Below are positions 46,793 through 55,121 of a stretch of DNA of 64,000 nt, in pieces. Below the pieces are notes generated by a model, which searched no databases, had not been told where the DNA came from, and was given only the letters and a program-made list of their open reading frames with translations. Numbering within the stretch: the stretch's first letter is position 1; each line of letters opens with the position of its first letter. The translations under genes were made by a program, and so were the position numbers. The DNA comes from Deltaproteobacteria bacterium (lineage in GTDB: Bacteria > Myxococcota_A > UBA796 > SXON01), in the NCBI GenBank assembly GCA_947445035.1, contig CANFCK010000019.1, positions 1 through 64,000 on the forward strand, written 5' to 3'.

Positions 46793-48268
46793 CTACATCC
46801 GCACCCGCAGCGCCGCGCTCACGAGGTGCACTGTGCCACCGCCGAGGTTGTCGTTGGCAAAGAGATGCCCGCCCTGCACCAAGAGCGCCGGGCGCACCGG
46901 CCGAGTCCCGCCGATGGGCATGTCGCCAAGCTTCACGGCCCAGTCGATCTCGGTGCCCAGGCTGTAGCCCTCGGTCGTCTCGCCCAGGTGGTTGGTGGGA
47001 GTGCCACCGGCACGGAACGTCGTGAACGCCTGCTGTACGGGCTTGCTGCTCCACGCGAGGAGCACGCCCGCTTTGACGCTCAGCCACGGCGTCGGCGTGA
47101 CCTCGACGATGGGCTGGAGAAAGCTCGCCGACCGCACGGCACCCTCGCCCACCAGGGCTTCCGCGCCGTCAGGAGCACTGCCGCTGTGCGCCGGATCAGA
47201 GAGTTGGGCGTAGGTCGCGGCGTCGATCGCCCCTTGCAGCTCGTCGAAGAGCACCATGCCGGCGTCGAAGTCGCGGTCGAAGCCGAAGTCCTCGCTGCGA
47301 CCGTCGTCGGGATCGGTGTCGCCGCTGGCCCAACCACCCCGCAAGGCCGCGCGCAGCGGAAGCGGGCTCAGCTTCACCTCCGCGAGCGCGCTGAGGCCTG
47401 CGGAACCGAGGGCGAGCCCGTCGCGACTGCTGTAGCTCTGCACCCGTGACGTCGTCCCGATGATGCCCGCACCTTCCACGGCGAAGCGCAGGGTGTTCTC
47501 CCCCGCCCTCAGCGGCAAGTCGCCGTACACATCGACGACGTGGGCCTGAGTGCGGCGCACGGCGTCGAGCTCGGTCTGGTCGCGGTAAACGTAGTAGACC
47601 CCGCCGCGGGCCTTGTTCGGTTCCCCATAGATGACGGTGGCGACGGCCTGCCAGGCGGTCTCGCCGCCCTCCAGCGGGCTCCAGTCGGCCGACTCATCCT
47701 CGACCACGCGGTCACCGGCGATGGCGACGATGAGCGGCTGGGCCTCGATCGGGCGGGTGGCGGCCCGGAGGCGGAGCACGCGGTCGCCGAAGTCGTTGCG
47801 CCCGAACTCGGGGTCGTGCGCGCCGTCGTTGGCCAGCATGCCGAGGCCCCAATGCGAGGTGACCAAGCCGCCTTCCAGCGCGACCACACCAATGCGACCG
47901 CCGAGTGACAAACGCCGAGCGGTAAAGACGTCCGGCCGGGCGAAGGGGTCGGTGCTCTCGCGGTGGCGAGCGTCTTCGGTGCCGCGTAGATCCCACGGAT
48001 CACCGCCGATCTGCGAGTCGAACAGGTCCCACTCGGTGCGGGCGTCCACCCCCTTCCATTTGACGTCCAAGCCCAGCCGCAGGCGGGTGTCGAGGACCAT
48101 CCCCTGGCCGAGGGCGGTTCCCTCGTCGTCGAGCACGAGCTCGGCGGGAGGGAGCGTGCCGATCACCCGCGCCTCCATCGGCGTGACCCACGTCATGGCC
48201 GGCGTTTCTGCGGGCGGTGGTGGCGGGGGCACATCGAACGCCAGCGCCGGGGCGAGCAGGGCGATCAT
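46793..48268 (-). CDS. Putative outer-membrane beta-barrel protein
   Basis: 491 residues with a short signal (MIALLAPALAFDVPPPPPP), a proline stretch and then regularly spaced strands with Gly/aromatic girdles (LGLDVKWKGVDARTEWDLF, GLVTSHWGLGMLANDG, RGGVYYVYRDQTEL), ending in SAALRVRM. This is the profile of a large outer-membrane barrel of the kind often unannotated in Myxococcota. The ATG overlaps the hydrolase lipoprotein stop by 4 bp, so both are likely made together. No transport substrate is evident. Confidence 0.65.
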   Translation of the reverse strand: MIALLAPALAFDVPPPPPPAETPAMTWVTPMEARVIGTLPPAELVLDDEGTALGQGMVLDTRLRLGLDVKWKGVDARTEWDLFDSQIGGDPWDLRGTEDARHRESTDPFARPDVFTARRLSLGGRIGVVALEGGLVTSHWGLGMLANDGAHDPEFGRNDFGDRVLRLRAATRPIEAQPLIVAIAGDRVVEDESADWSPLEGGETAWQAVATVIYGEPNKARGGVYYVYRDQTELDAVRRTQAHVVDVYGDLPLRAGENTLRFAVEGAGIIGTTSRVQSYSSRDGLALGSAGLSALAEVKLSPLPLRAALRGGWASGDTDPDDGRSEDFGFDRDFDAGMVLFDELQGAIDAATYAQLSDPAHSGSAPDGAEALVGEGAVRSASFLQPIVEVTPTPWLSVKAGVLLAWSSKPVQQAFTTFRAGGTPTNHLGETTEGYSLGTEIDWAVKLGDMPIGGTRPVRPALLVQGGHLFANDNLGGGTVHLVSAALRVRM

Positions 48269-51261
48269 TCAGACACGGCCAGGGCGGGGATCCAGGCGCA
48301 GCTGGCGTCTTCCAGGCAGACGTCGTCGCTGATGGCGAGGCCGTTCTGCTGGAAGTAAGAACCGATCTGCATCACCATGAACGTGGTGATGTCGAAGGGA
48401 TCGTCGGGCTCGGGGAGGGCGAACCCGTGGGTGCCGGTGGTCCGGACGTAGGGCAGACGCATGGCGCTGACCCCGCCGTTGGTCTCGAGCGTCACCCGCA
48501 GCGGCGCCTCGGAAGGGGCCCCCGTGCCGTCAGTCCCGTTGTCGAGATCGTCGGCGTCGAACAAGCAGGAAGCGCCGTTGACATCGACGTAGGGACCGTG
48601 CTCTTCGAGGCCCTGGACCACCTTGCGGTCGATGAGCCAACGGTCGATGCTGGTGCCGTATCGTTCGTCGTCGGCGCTGTCGTCCAGCCAACCCGCGCCG
48701 CGTGCCACCGCGATCTCGGCGTTGACCGAGACGATGGTGTCCCCGGGCGTCGGCACCAGGAGGATGTTCCGCGCGACGCCGTTGAATGGCTCCTCGGTCA
48801 GCTTCCGCGCGTAGGCGATGGGGTCGCCCGGTTCGAGCACCGCGCCGAAGATGAACGCGGTCCGGCGCAGGTCGGGGGTGCCGCGGATTTTGCCCAGGCC
48901 CTCGGCGGCGGCGACCAGTTCGCTCCCTGCGACGTACGTAGCGCCCTGGAACGCGACGTCGCCTTCCCAGGTGTCTATCGCTGCGAGCTCGTTGCCGTCG
49001 GCATCCTGGAAGCTCAGCCTCAAGAGGTCGCCCGCCGCCGCGTTGTCCGCGAGCGGGTAACGCGAGCCCGCTGGGGCGCCGTTTTCGGGAATGCCGGCCA
49101 GAGCCTTTTTCTCCCAGGCGCTGGCGGCGTCGGCCGGAATGCCCAGGCGGAAGCGGCCGTCGGTGGGGATGTAGCCTTCGCGCACCTCACCGTTGGACAG
49201 GTTCTCCAGGACCACGCGGCCACCGGCCGGGAAGCTCGGGAGCGTCGCCACCGGCAACTCGACCATGTCCCGCACCGAGTTCACGATCTGCACGACTTGC
49301 AGGCTGCCGTCTTCTTGTGGATAGCCCACGAAAAGTGGCGACATCAAGCGCCCGTGCATCGCCTCTACCGCGCCGCCGATCTCGGTTCGGATCGCCACAT
49401 CAAGGAGGCCCCCGCCCGCCACGATCGGCGCCCACGCGCTGACCTCGTCGATGACCGCCGCCGCCACCGCGGTGTTGATGCCGCCAAGGGAACCGCCTAG
49501 GACGTAGTTTTCGTTCTCGGCGCCGCCGATGTCGGGAACGCCGTCCCCGTCCCAGTCGCAGGACACCGCGGAGCTTCCGTCAGGGAGGGTCATCGTGCCC
49601 TTGCCGCAGAGGTTCACGCCGTCGATGAACGCCGCGTGGTCGACTGCCGCCTGGCGCACCATGTCGCGAGTGTGGAATGCGTCGGCGGTCCATTGGTCAC
49701 CGCCCGAATCACCGATGCCGTCGTTGTCCAGATCGCGGAAGCGGCTGTCCTGGAGGTGGGTGTAAAAGGCCAGAAGGCCCTTGCCGGTGAGCACCGGGAC
49801 CAGCACTGCTTCGAGTTCGGTGTCCACCGTGGGCCCGTGTCCGGGGTAGTCGAAGGCGCACGCGGCCCAACCGAACCGATTGAAGGCCCAGGCAAAACCG
49901 AGGAAGTCGAAGCGGCTGGAGCCGTAGCCGTGGCCGAAGCTGACTACTGGCGCCGGTCCTTCCACTCCCTTGGGTAGGACACAGGTGAAGACCACGCGCT
50001 CCTCGCGGGCCTGGTACTCGCCGGTTGTGGCGTCCACCGCCCACAAATCGTCGCTGTCGTCGGCGGTGGGCCACGCCGCTTGGGTGCCATCGAGGTCGGC
50101 CATGAAGTTTGGCGTGGTGAAGCTGCCGCCGACCACCGAGGAGCCGAACGCCCCGTAGTTTTCTACCAGCGCGTCGGCGGCGGCGCCGTCGAAGAGCCCC
50201 AGTTCCACCAGCGCGTCAAGCAGGGTGTCGACCGGCAGCGTCGTCGGGTTGACCCCCGCGAGCTCGTGGATCGTCGACGCTTCGTCGATGCCGGCGGGGA
50301 ACTCCTCTTGGAGCGCGGCCAGCGGACCCTCGCCGAGCAGACCCTGGCGGGCGGCGCGAAGATCACCGGTGACGTCGCCAGTGGTGAAGGTCCAGGCGAA
50401 CGCCACGTCCTCCAGCGCGAGACCGAGTTCCGGAAGGACAGTCTCCAGGGGGCGGAGCGCCTCTGTCTGGCGCAAGTGATGCACGTAGGGCCAGGGCGAG
50501 CGGATCGGAGCGCCGCTTTCTCCGGTAAGCCGGTTGGTCAGAACCACGGCGTAGGTGGTCTTTTCCCGCATCGGGCGGACCACGCGGAGCAGCAGGGTGT
50601 TGCTCTCCATTTCGTAGAACGTGAGCAGATCGTTGCGTGTGTCACCGCCTTCGGGCCACACGTTGGGATGGTCGAGCACGCCGTCGTTGTCGGTGTCCTC
50701 GCCCCAGTCGAGCACGCCGTTGGCGTTGAGGTCTTCGCTTTCTGTCTCAAACACCAGGGTTGGCGAGCTTGGGCGCGTGTCATTCGGAAAGTACCGATTG
50801 GGGTTGGGCACATCCATCGGAAAGCGACCCTGGCCCAGGTCCAGCGGCACCGGCTTGCCGTAGTCGGGCGAGTCCGGGGTGACGTCGATGAGGTACACCG
50901 CGTCATCGGCCAGCGCGGCAGTACCGTACTTGGCGTCGTCACGATGGCGCGTGACGAGATTCTGGATGTCGAGCGGCGCCCCGAAGGCCACGGAGACCGG
51001 CGCGTACACCCCGAAGCCGTCAAGGGTGTTGAGCTTGGCGCGGGCGTCACGTTCGAGCTGCGTGGGCGCGTCGGTTGGGATGTTGACGCGCAGCCCGGTG
51101 GGGCTGGTCACGTCGGTGCGCGTCGCGAGATCAGAAGGGAAGGGCACATCCGGAAGCGGCTGTGCATCCCACTCGTAGCGGACCATCGGGCCGTCGCCGT
51201 CAGGGGTGGCGCGGAGACCTTCGGGGTAGGGAGCACAGGCGAGCGCGAGCAGGAGGTGCAT
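48265..51261 (-). CDS. Large alpha/beta-hydrolase-like lipoprotein
   Basis: 998 residues, lipobox LALAC (Cys9). A GTG six codons upstream is the alternative start. The N-terminal ~330 residues are strand-rich with a calcium-like DLNANGVLDWGEDTDNDG insert. The middle shows hydrolase features: VVSFGHGYGSSRFDFLGF, FDYPGHGP and the nucleophile elbow GGSLGGINTA near residue 590. A second DLDNDGIGDS loop lies between them. The C-terminus is again strand-rich with a disulphide-ready end (CLEDASC). It is coupled to the downstream barrel gene. It looks like a secreted lipase/esterase-type surface enzyme, not closely assignable. Confidence 0.7.
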   Translation of the reverse strand: MHLLLALACAPYPEGLRATPDGDGPMVRYEWDAQPLPDVPFPSDLATRTDVTSPTGLRVNIPTDAPTQLERDARAKLNTLDGFGVYAPVSVAFGAPLDIQNLVTRHRDDAKYGTAALADDAVYLIDVTPDSPDYGKPVPLDLGQGRFPMDVPNPNRYFPNDTRPSSPTLVFETESEDLNANGVLDWGEDTDNDGVLDHPNVWPEGGDTRNDLLTFYEMESNTLLLRVVRPMREKTTYAVVLTNRLTGESGAPIRSPWPYVHHLRQTEALRPLETVLPELGLALEDVAFAWTFTTGDVTGDLRAARQGLLGEGPLAALQEEFPAGIDEASTIHELAGVNPTTLPVDTLLDALVELGLFDGAAADALVENYGAFGSSVVGGSFTTPNFMADLDGTQAAWPTADDSDDLWAVDATTGEYQAREERVVFTCVLPKGVEGPAPVVSFGHGYGSSRFDFLGFAWAFNRFGWAACAFDYPGHGPTVDTELEAVLVPVLTGKGLLAFYTHLQDSRFRDLDNDGIGDSGGDQWTADAFHTRDMVRQAAVDHAAFIDGVNLCGKGTMTLPDGSSAVSCDWDGDGVPDIGGAENENYVLGGSLGGINTAVAAAVIDEVSAWAPIVAGGGLLDVAIRTEIGGAVEAMHGRLMSPLFVGYPQEDGSLQVVQIVNSVRDMVELPVATLPSFPAGGRVVLENLSNGEVREGYIPTDGRFRLGIPADAASAWEKKALAGIPENGAPAGSRYPLADNAAAGDLLRLSFQDADGNELAAIDTWEGDVAFQGATYVAGSELVAAAEGLGKIRGTPDLRRTAFIFGAVLEPGDPIAYARKLTEEPFNGVARNILLVPTPGDTIVSVNAEIAVARGAGWLDDSADDERYGTSIDRWLIDRKVVQGLEEHGPYVDVNGASCLFDADDLDNGTDGTGAPSEAPLRVTLETNGGVSAMRLPYVRTTGTHGFALPEPDDPFDITTFMVMQIGSYFQQNGLAISDDVCLEDASCAWIPALAVSE

Positions 51262-51288
51262 GGGGCCGTGGATTATCACGCGACGGGC

Positions 51289-51699
51289 TCACGACCGGTT
51301 CGCGATCCACGCCGTCCCATCGGCGTAGGTCTCCCGCTTCCACACCGGCACCCGCGCCTTGAGCTCGTCGATCGCGTAGCGGCTGGCTTCGTACGCCGCC
51401 ACCCGGTGCGGCGAACCCACCGCGATGACGACGCTGGGCTCCCCGATCGCGACGGCGCCCACACGATGGACGATCGCGAGCCTGGTGTCAGGCCAGCGTT
51501 CGGCCACCTCGGCCGCAATGCGCGCCAGCTCGGCCACCGCCATCGGCTCGTAGGCTTCGTAGTGCAGGCCGGTCACGCCCTTGCCCAGGTTGTGGTCACG
51601 CGCCACGCCCGAGAAGACGAGGATGGCCCCGTGGGTCGGCGACGTCACCGCCGCTTCGACCGCGGCGACCTCGACGGCATCGGCCTGGAAGCGAAGCAC
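51289..51699 (-). CDS. moaE: Molybdopterin synthase catalytic subunit
   Basis: 136 residues. MoaE takes sulphur from thiocarboxylated MoaD to convert cPMP to molybdopterin. Family blocks are GAILVFSGVARDHNLG, LHYEAYEPMA, VHRVGAVAIGEPSVVIAV, and the catalytic lysine in VPVWKRETY. The GTG at 51699 lies 1 bp after the moaD stop. A longer reading enters moaD. The usual order moaD-moaE is kept, but no other cofactor gene is in the window. Confidence 0.95.
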   Translation of the reverse strand: MLRFQADAVEVAAVEAAVTSPTHGAILVFSGVARDHNLGKGVTGLHYEAYEPMAVAELARIAAEVAERWPDTRLAIVHRVGAVAIGEPSVVIAVGSPHRVAAYEASRYAIDELKARVPVWKRETYADGTAWIANRS

Positions 51700-51700
51700 G

Positions 51701-51928
51701 TCAGCCTCCGCCCAATGGCGGCAGGAAAACGACCTCGTCACCGTCGCAGAGCACGGTGGTGCCGGCCACGCGCTCCTGGTTCACCGCGAACGCCACCGGG
51801 AGCGCCGCGGGCAGGCCGAGGTCGCGGTAGAGGGAAGCGGCGGTACTACCCGGTGAAATCTCGCGCGACTCCTCCGGAGTGCCTCGAAGTTCACGCAGGT
51901 TGGCAAAGTAGCGGATGACGACGGTCAC
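51701..51928 (-). CDS. moaD: Molybdopterin synthase sulfur carrier subunit
   Basis: 75 residues with a beta-grasp (ubiquitin-like) fold and the essential C-terminal Gly-Gly (FLPPLGGG), which is adenylated and thiocarboxylated. VIRYFANLRELRG and DGDEVVFLPP are typical. GTG start. It is directly followed by moaE with a 1-bp gap. Confidence 0.93.
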   Translation of the reverse strand: MTVVIRYFANLRELRGTPEESREISPGSTAASLYRDLGLPAALPVAFAVNQERVAGTTVLCDGDEVVFLPPLGGG

Positions 51929-51950
51929 ATCGCACCGTTAACGGGGACCG

Positions 51951-52505
51951 ATGTGGCTTGCTCTCCTGTTGTCCTGCACGGGCGCCGACGAGCCGGCGGT
52001 ACGCGCAGTGCGGCCGCCACCGCCGACCGTCGCCGCGGTGGCTGAAAAGCGGTTGACCGAGGAGATACGCACGTCGCCCCGGAACCTCGAGGTCAACTAC
52101 GAGAAGCCGGCCGGGGTCTACATTGACGTTCACTTCTTCGGCGGCCGCCGCTGGGACAACGTCCGCGACCTGATTGTGGACCAGTTCGGTCCGCTCCTGG
52201 GCGAAGAAATCGACAAACAGGGTCGCGAGGTCAAGATGCTGACGCGCGGCACCCTGACCATGGACCAGGGCGAGATCGACGAGATCGAGGTTGCCCTGCC
52301 CGAGCCGCTCCGTCGCCCCGAAGCGATGACGGCGTGCGGCTTCTCGGGCCTCGCCGACAAATATCTCGCGTTCTCTGGTGAGTTCCGCGTCACCCAGTTC
52401 CAGGGCTACCGCCGCATCCTGTTGCACCGCGTCTCGCGCGGCAGCGAGCTCATCGACAAGGTCACCGCGCAGAAGAAGCAGGATCGGATTCGGCATTTGC
52501 AGTAG
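51951..52505 (+). CDS. Hypothetical lipoprotein with ultra-short signal
   Basis: 184 residues, lipobox LLLSC with Cys9. An in-frame stop four codons upstream of the ATG proves that the signal is only eight residues (MWLALLLS) with no basic residue. The mature part is a compact mixed domain (YIDVHFFGGRRWDNVRDLIV, GEIDEIEVALPEPLRRPEAM) ending in a basic helix. No family was recognised. It is divergent from moaD by 22 bp. Confidence 0.65.
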   Translation: MWLALLLSCTGADEPAVRAVRPPPPTVAAVAEKRLTEEIRTSPRNLEVNYEKPAGVYIDVHFFGGRRWDNVRDLIVDQFGPLLGEEIDKQGREVKMLTRGTLTMDQGEIDEIEVALPEPLRRPEAMTACGFSGLADKYLAFSGEFRVTQFQGYRRILLHRVSRGSELIDKVTAQKKQDRIRHLQ

Positions 52506-52533
52506 CTCTCTGCCGCGCCTCAGGCCCGGCAGC

Positions 52534-52548
52534 GCGCACCTCGTGCGC
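52534..52548. terminator. Short hairpin after the lipoprotein gene
   Basis: GCGCAC (52534-52539) and GTGCGC (52543-52548) form a perfect 6-bp stem with a 3-nt loop, 29 bp after the stop and before the TetR-type operator. There is no T-tract. Confidence 0.25.
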
Positions 52549-52560
52549 CGTGCGCGACTA

Positions 52561-52576
52561 TAGTAGCGACGCTAAC
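52561..52576. promoter_or_regulatory. TetR-type operator-like inverted repeat
   Basis: The segment GTAGCGACGCTAAC (52563-52576) is an imperfect palindrome (GTAGCG / CGCTAAC) ending exactly at the first ATG of the TetR remnant. The GTTAGCG-type half-site is typical of self-repressing TetR genes of the YHHGNLR group. Its survival next to a broken gene suggests recent decay. Confidence 0.45.
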
Positions 52577-52935
52577 ATGATGTCGTGGACACCCCCCCTG
52601 TCTCGGCCCCCGCCCGCCCCCGCCGACGGCTGGTACCGAAAGCGCGGCTACCACCACGGTAATCTGCGCGCCTCGGCGCTCCCCCGCGGGAGGCAGCTCG
52701 TCACCATCCACGGGCCCGCCGCGCTCACGCTCCGGGGCCTCGCCCGTGACCTGGGCGTCACCGCGACGTCCCTGGTCCGCGAGTTCGGAAATCTGGCTGG
52801 CCTTCGCCGCCGCCAACACCAACTCTACCGCCTCCTCTCGGGCGAGGGCTGGCACGCCCCCGGCCCGGGTCAACGCGGTATCCACGGCCTTGCGCTCGCT
52901 CGGATCGACGGTGTGGCGGCGCTCGCGCCGCGCGA
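52577..52935 (+). pseudogene. Decayed TetR-family regulator
   Basis: The reading frame from ATG 52577 encodes a recognisable TetR DNA-binding domain (YRKRGYHHGNLRASALPRG, then LTLRGLARDLGVTATSLVRE). It then loses the recognition-helix HF motif, and the ligand domain is almost gone. A piece resembling the family AxxNPxLYRLL stretch is split between two frames near 52820 (FAAANTN in one frame, LYRLLSGEG in another), showing a deletion plus frameshift. The frame then runs into the convergent minE. It is probably non-functional; a truncated DNA-binding peptide cannot be excluded. Confidence 0.65.
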
Positions 52936-53211
52936 TCAGGCGCTCAACGCTCCGCGATGGGTCACGCGCCGCACCGGCACGCTCGACGTGAGTCGAACCT
53001 GGTCGTGCGCCCGCTCGAGGCGAATGTCCACCTTCTCGCGGTCAACCTCGGCGTAGCGCGCGATGACCTCGAGGATCTCGGCGCGCATGGCATCCATCTG
53101 ACTCGGGGTCAGGTCCACCTGGTCGTGCACGAGCAGCACCTTCAGGCGAGCTTTTGCCTCGTCCTTGGAGCCGCGCGGGTTGCCGAAAAGGGAGTTGAAG
53201 AAGTTGGTCAT
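52936..53211 (-). CDS. minE: Cell division topological specificity factor MinE
   Basis: 91 residues. The N-terminal amphipathic membrane-targeting segment (TNFFNSLFG) is followed by the contact helix/strand region (KARLKVLLVHDQVDLTPSQM) and the dimerisation domain (AEILEVIARYAEVD). MinE stimulates the MinD ATPase and drives oscillation. The ATG overlaps the minD stop by 4 bp. Confidence 0.95.
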   Translation of the reverse strand: MTNFFNSLFGNPRGSKDEAKARLKVLLVHDQVDLTPSQMDAMRAEILEVIARYAEVDREKVDIRLERAHDQVRLTSSVPVRRVTHRGALSA

Positions 53212-54026
53212 CCGGTCATCTCCTTGGCTTCACCCACGCCGATCCAGCGCTTCATGACGCCCCACCAGTTCTCGGGCTCTTCGGTCGCGATAAACGGCAC
53301 GCCTACTTCGCCGGTCACGCGCCGCGCGATGCGACGGTAGGCCTCGCCCACGATGGACTTGTCGTCGAACGCCGCTGGGGTGCCGCGGTTGGCGCTGACG
53401 ATGACGTCCTCGCTGTCAGGGACCATGCCCACCAACGGGATCGCCAGGATTTCCAAGACGTCGTCCTTGCTCATCATCTCGCCAGCCTTGACCATCTTGG
53501 CGCGGAAACGATTGATGATCAGCGACGGCTCAGGCAGTTCGGCGGCCTCGACCAGGCCGATGATGCGGTCGGCGTCACGCACAGAGCTGACTTCTGGTGT
53601 GACCACCACGATGGCGCGGTCGGCGCCCGCGATGCTGTTCTTGAAGCCCTGCTCGATGCCGGCGGGGCAGTCGATGAGCACGTAGTCGAACTCCGCCTTC
53701 AGCGCGGCCACGAGCTTTTTCATCTGCTCGGGACCGACCGCGTTCTTGTCGCGAGTCTGCGCTGCGGGCAGCAAGAACAGATTCTCGGTGCGCTTGTCGC
53801 GGATGAGCGCCTGACGGAGGCGACACTCGCCCTCGATCACGTGCACCAGGTCGTAGACGATGCGGTTTTCGAGGCCGAGGATGACGTCGAGGTTGCGCAG
53901 CCCGATGTCAGCGTCAACCACCACGGTGCGCTTGCCTAGGCGCGCAAGAGCCACGCCGAGATTGGCGGTGGTCGTCGTCTTGCCGACGCCGCCCTTGCCG
54001 CTGGTGATGACGATGCATTCGCTCAT
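53208..54026 (-). CDS. minD: Septum site-determining ATPase MinD
   Basis: 272 residues of the ParA/MinD ATPase family. The deviant Walker A is GKGGVGKTTTTANLG near residue 10, with switch I (VVDADIGLRNLDVILGLE) and DYVLIDCPAGIEQGF near 120. A C-terminal amphipathic tail (WWGVMKRWIG) is the membrane-targeting sequence. It recruits MinC and MinE to the membrane. Overlaps of 4 bp exist with both minC and minE. Confidence 0.97.
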   Translation of the reverse strand: MSECIVITSGKGGVGKTTTTANLGVALARLGKRTVVVDADIGLRNLDVILGLENRIVYDLVHVIEGECRLRQALIRDKRTENLFLLPAAQTRDKNAVGPEQMKKLVAALKAEFDYVLIDCPAGIEQGFKNSIAGADRAIVVVTPEVSSVRDADRIIGLVEAAELPEPSLIINRFRAKMVKAGEMMSKDDVLEILAIPLVGMVPDSEDVIVSANRGTPAAFDDKSIVGEAYRRIARRVTGEVGVPFIATEEPENWWGVMKRWIGVGEAKEMTG

Positions 54027-54922
54027 GCGTTCTCCTTGGGGTGCGGAAACTTGCCGCGGTAGGGCTCGACGGCGATGTGCCCGTCGACGACAGAGGCCAA
54101 TTCAGGAAGGAAGCTGCGCCCGGCTTTGTCGGGGTCGGCGCCGGGGACGACGCCGATGACCTTGCCGATGCGAAGTTGGGTAGGGCGCAGGTCGAAGGCG
54201 AGGATGATCGCCCTGTCGTCGCGCGTGCCAGCGTGGGCCATTCCCTTGAGCGCGCCGAGGACGACGATGTTGCCGCCGGCGATGATCTGCGCCCCGGGGT
54301 TCACGTCGCCGAAGATGGTAACATCTCCGCCGAATCGCACGCAGGCGCCACTGCGGAGGGTGTGTTGAATGGTGAGCGTACGCCCGCCGAGGTCGGCGTC
54401 GGCTTCGTCGCTGGCCTCACCGGCCTGGCTGACGATGTCGGTCGAGCCGTCTTCGGTCTCGAAGTTCGGCCCCTTTTTCTCGTCGACATCGACCGCAAAG
54501 AGCGCCGGAGTGGTCCCGGACTCGTCCAAGAGCGCCACCGCCGTGCTTTCAGCGGCGACTTCCGTGGGATCAGGCGGCGCCGCTCCCACGGTGATCTTCA
54601 GCTTCAGCTCGCGTTCGGCCATCCGCTGCATCGAGAGATTGTCGCATTGCAAGCCGACGAGTTCCACCTCGAACTCGTCTTTGCACATGTGCACGAGCCG
54701 TCGGATTTCGAGCAGGTCCAGGTCGCGCAGCCCGAGGTCCAGCCGCACTCGCGCGCCGCGGTAACGGCCGGGTGGGTTGCCCAGGAGGTCGCGAATCAAA
54801 AGGCGCAACCCGTCGAATCGGGTCGCCGCCGGCAGCGTCAGCAACAACAAGCCGCCGGGAAGCGCCCGGAGCTGCAACGGGGACTGCGCGACGGTTTCGC
54901 GCTCGTAGGCGAGGTCGGACAT
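54023..54922 (-). CDS. minC: Septum site-determining protein MinC
   Basis: 299 residues. The N-terminal domain (~15-110) inhibits FtsZ. The C-terminal domain (~190-299) is the beta-helical MinD-binding part with SGACVRFGGDVTIFGDVNPG, AQIIAGGNIVVLGALKGMAHAG and PTQLRIG. Between them is an unusually long acidic linker (~115-190, rich in Asp/Glu). E. coli MinC has 231 residues. The ATG at 54922 is preferred over readings that extend into AT-rich promoter sequence. It is the first gene of minCDE. Confidence 0.93.
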   Translation of the reverse strand: MSDLAYERETVAQSPLQLRALPGGLLLLTLPAATRFDGLRLLIRDLLGNPPGRYRGARVRLDLGLRDLDLLEIRRLVHMCKDEFEVELVGLQCDNLSMQRMAERELKLKITVGAAPPDPTEVAAESTAVALLDESGTTPALFAVDVDEKKGPNFETEDGSTDIVSQAGEASDEADADLGGRTLTIQHTLRSGACVRFGGDVTIFGDVNPGAQIIAGGNIVVLGALKGMAHAGTRDDRAIILAFDLRPTQLRIGKVIGVVPGADPDKAGRSFLPELASVVDGHIAVEPYRGKFPHPKENA

Positions 54923-55008
54923 GGGCAGGCTTGCGGGGAGGGGAGGGGGCGGGCGGGGGGAGCACTGGCAGAGTACCATGTTGCAGCGGCGGGATGCAAG
55001 AATCAGTG

Positions 55009-55032
55009 TTGACACAACAATAGATTTGTCAA
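55009..55032. promoter_or_regulatory. Divergent promoter region with inverted TTGACA boxes
   Basis: TTGACA (55009-55014, plus strand) and TGTCAA (55027-55032, i.e. TTGACA on the minus strand) form an inverted repeat around an AT-rich centre, in one of the few AT-rich patches of the window. It lies between minC (minus) and the lipoprotein gene (plus). No convincing -10 box could be paired with either copy, so it may equally be a regulator site. Confidence 0.4.
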
Positions 55033-55121
55033 GACTTCTCACTCGAGCGCGCGCCGCGCAACGTCAGGACATCGTTGTCCTGGCGTTGGCGGCTGCGCCT
55101 CGCGTCGCACTACACTGACTC

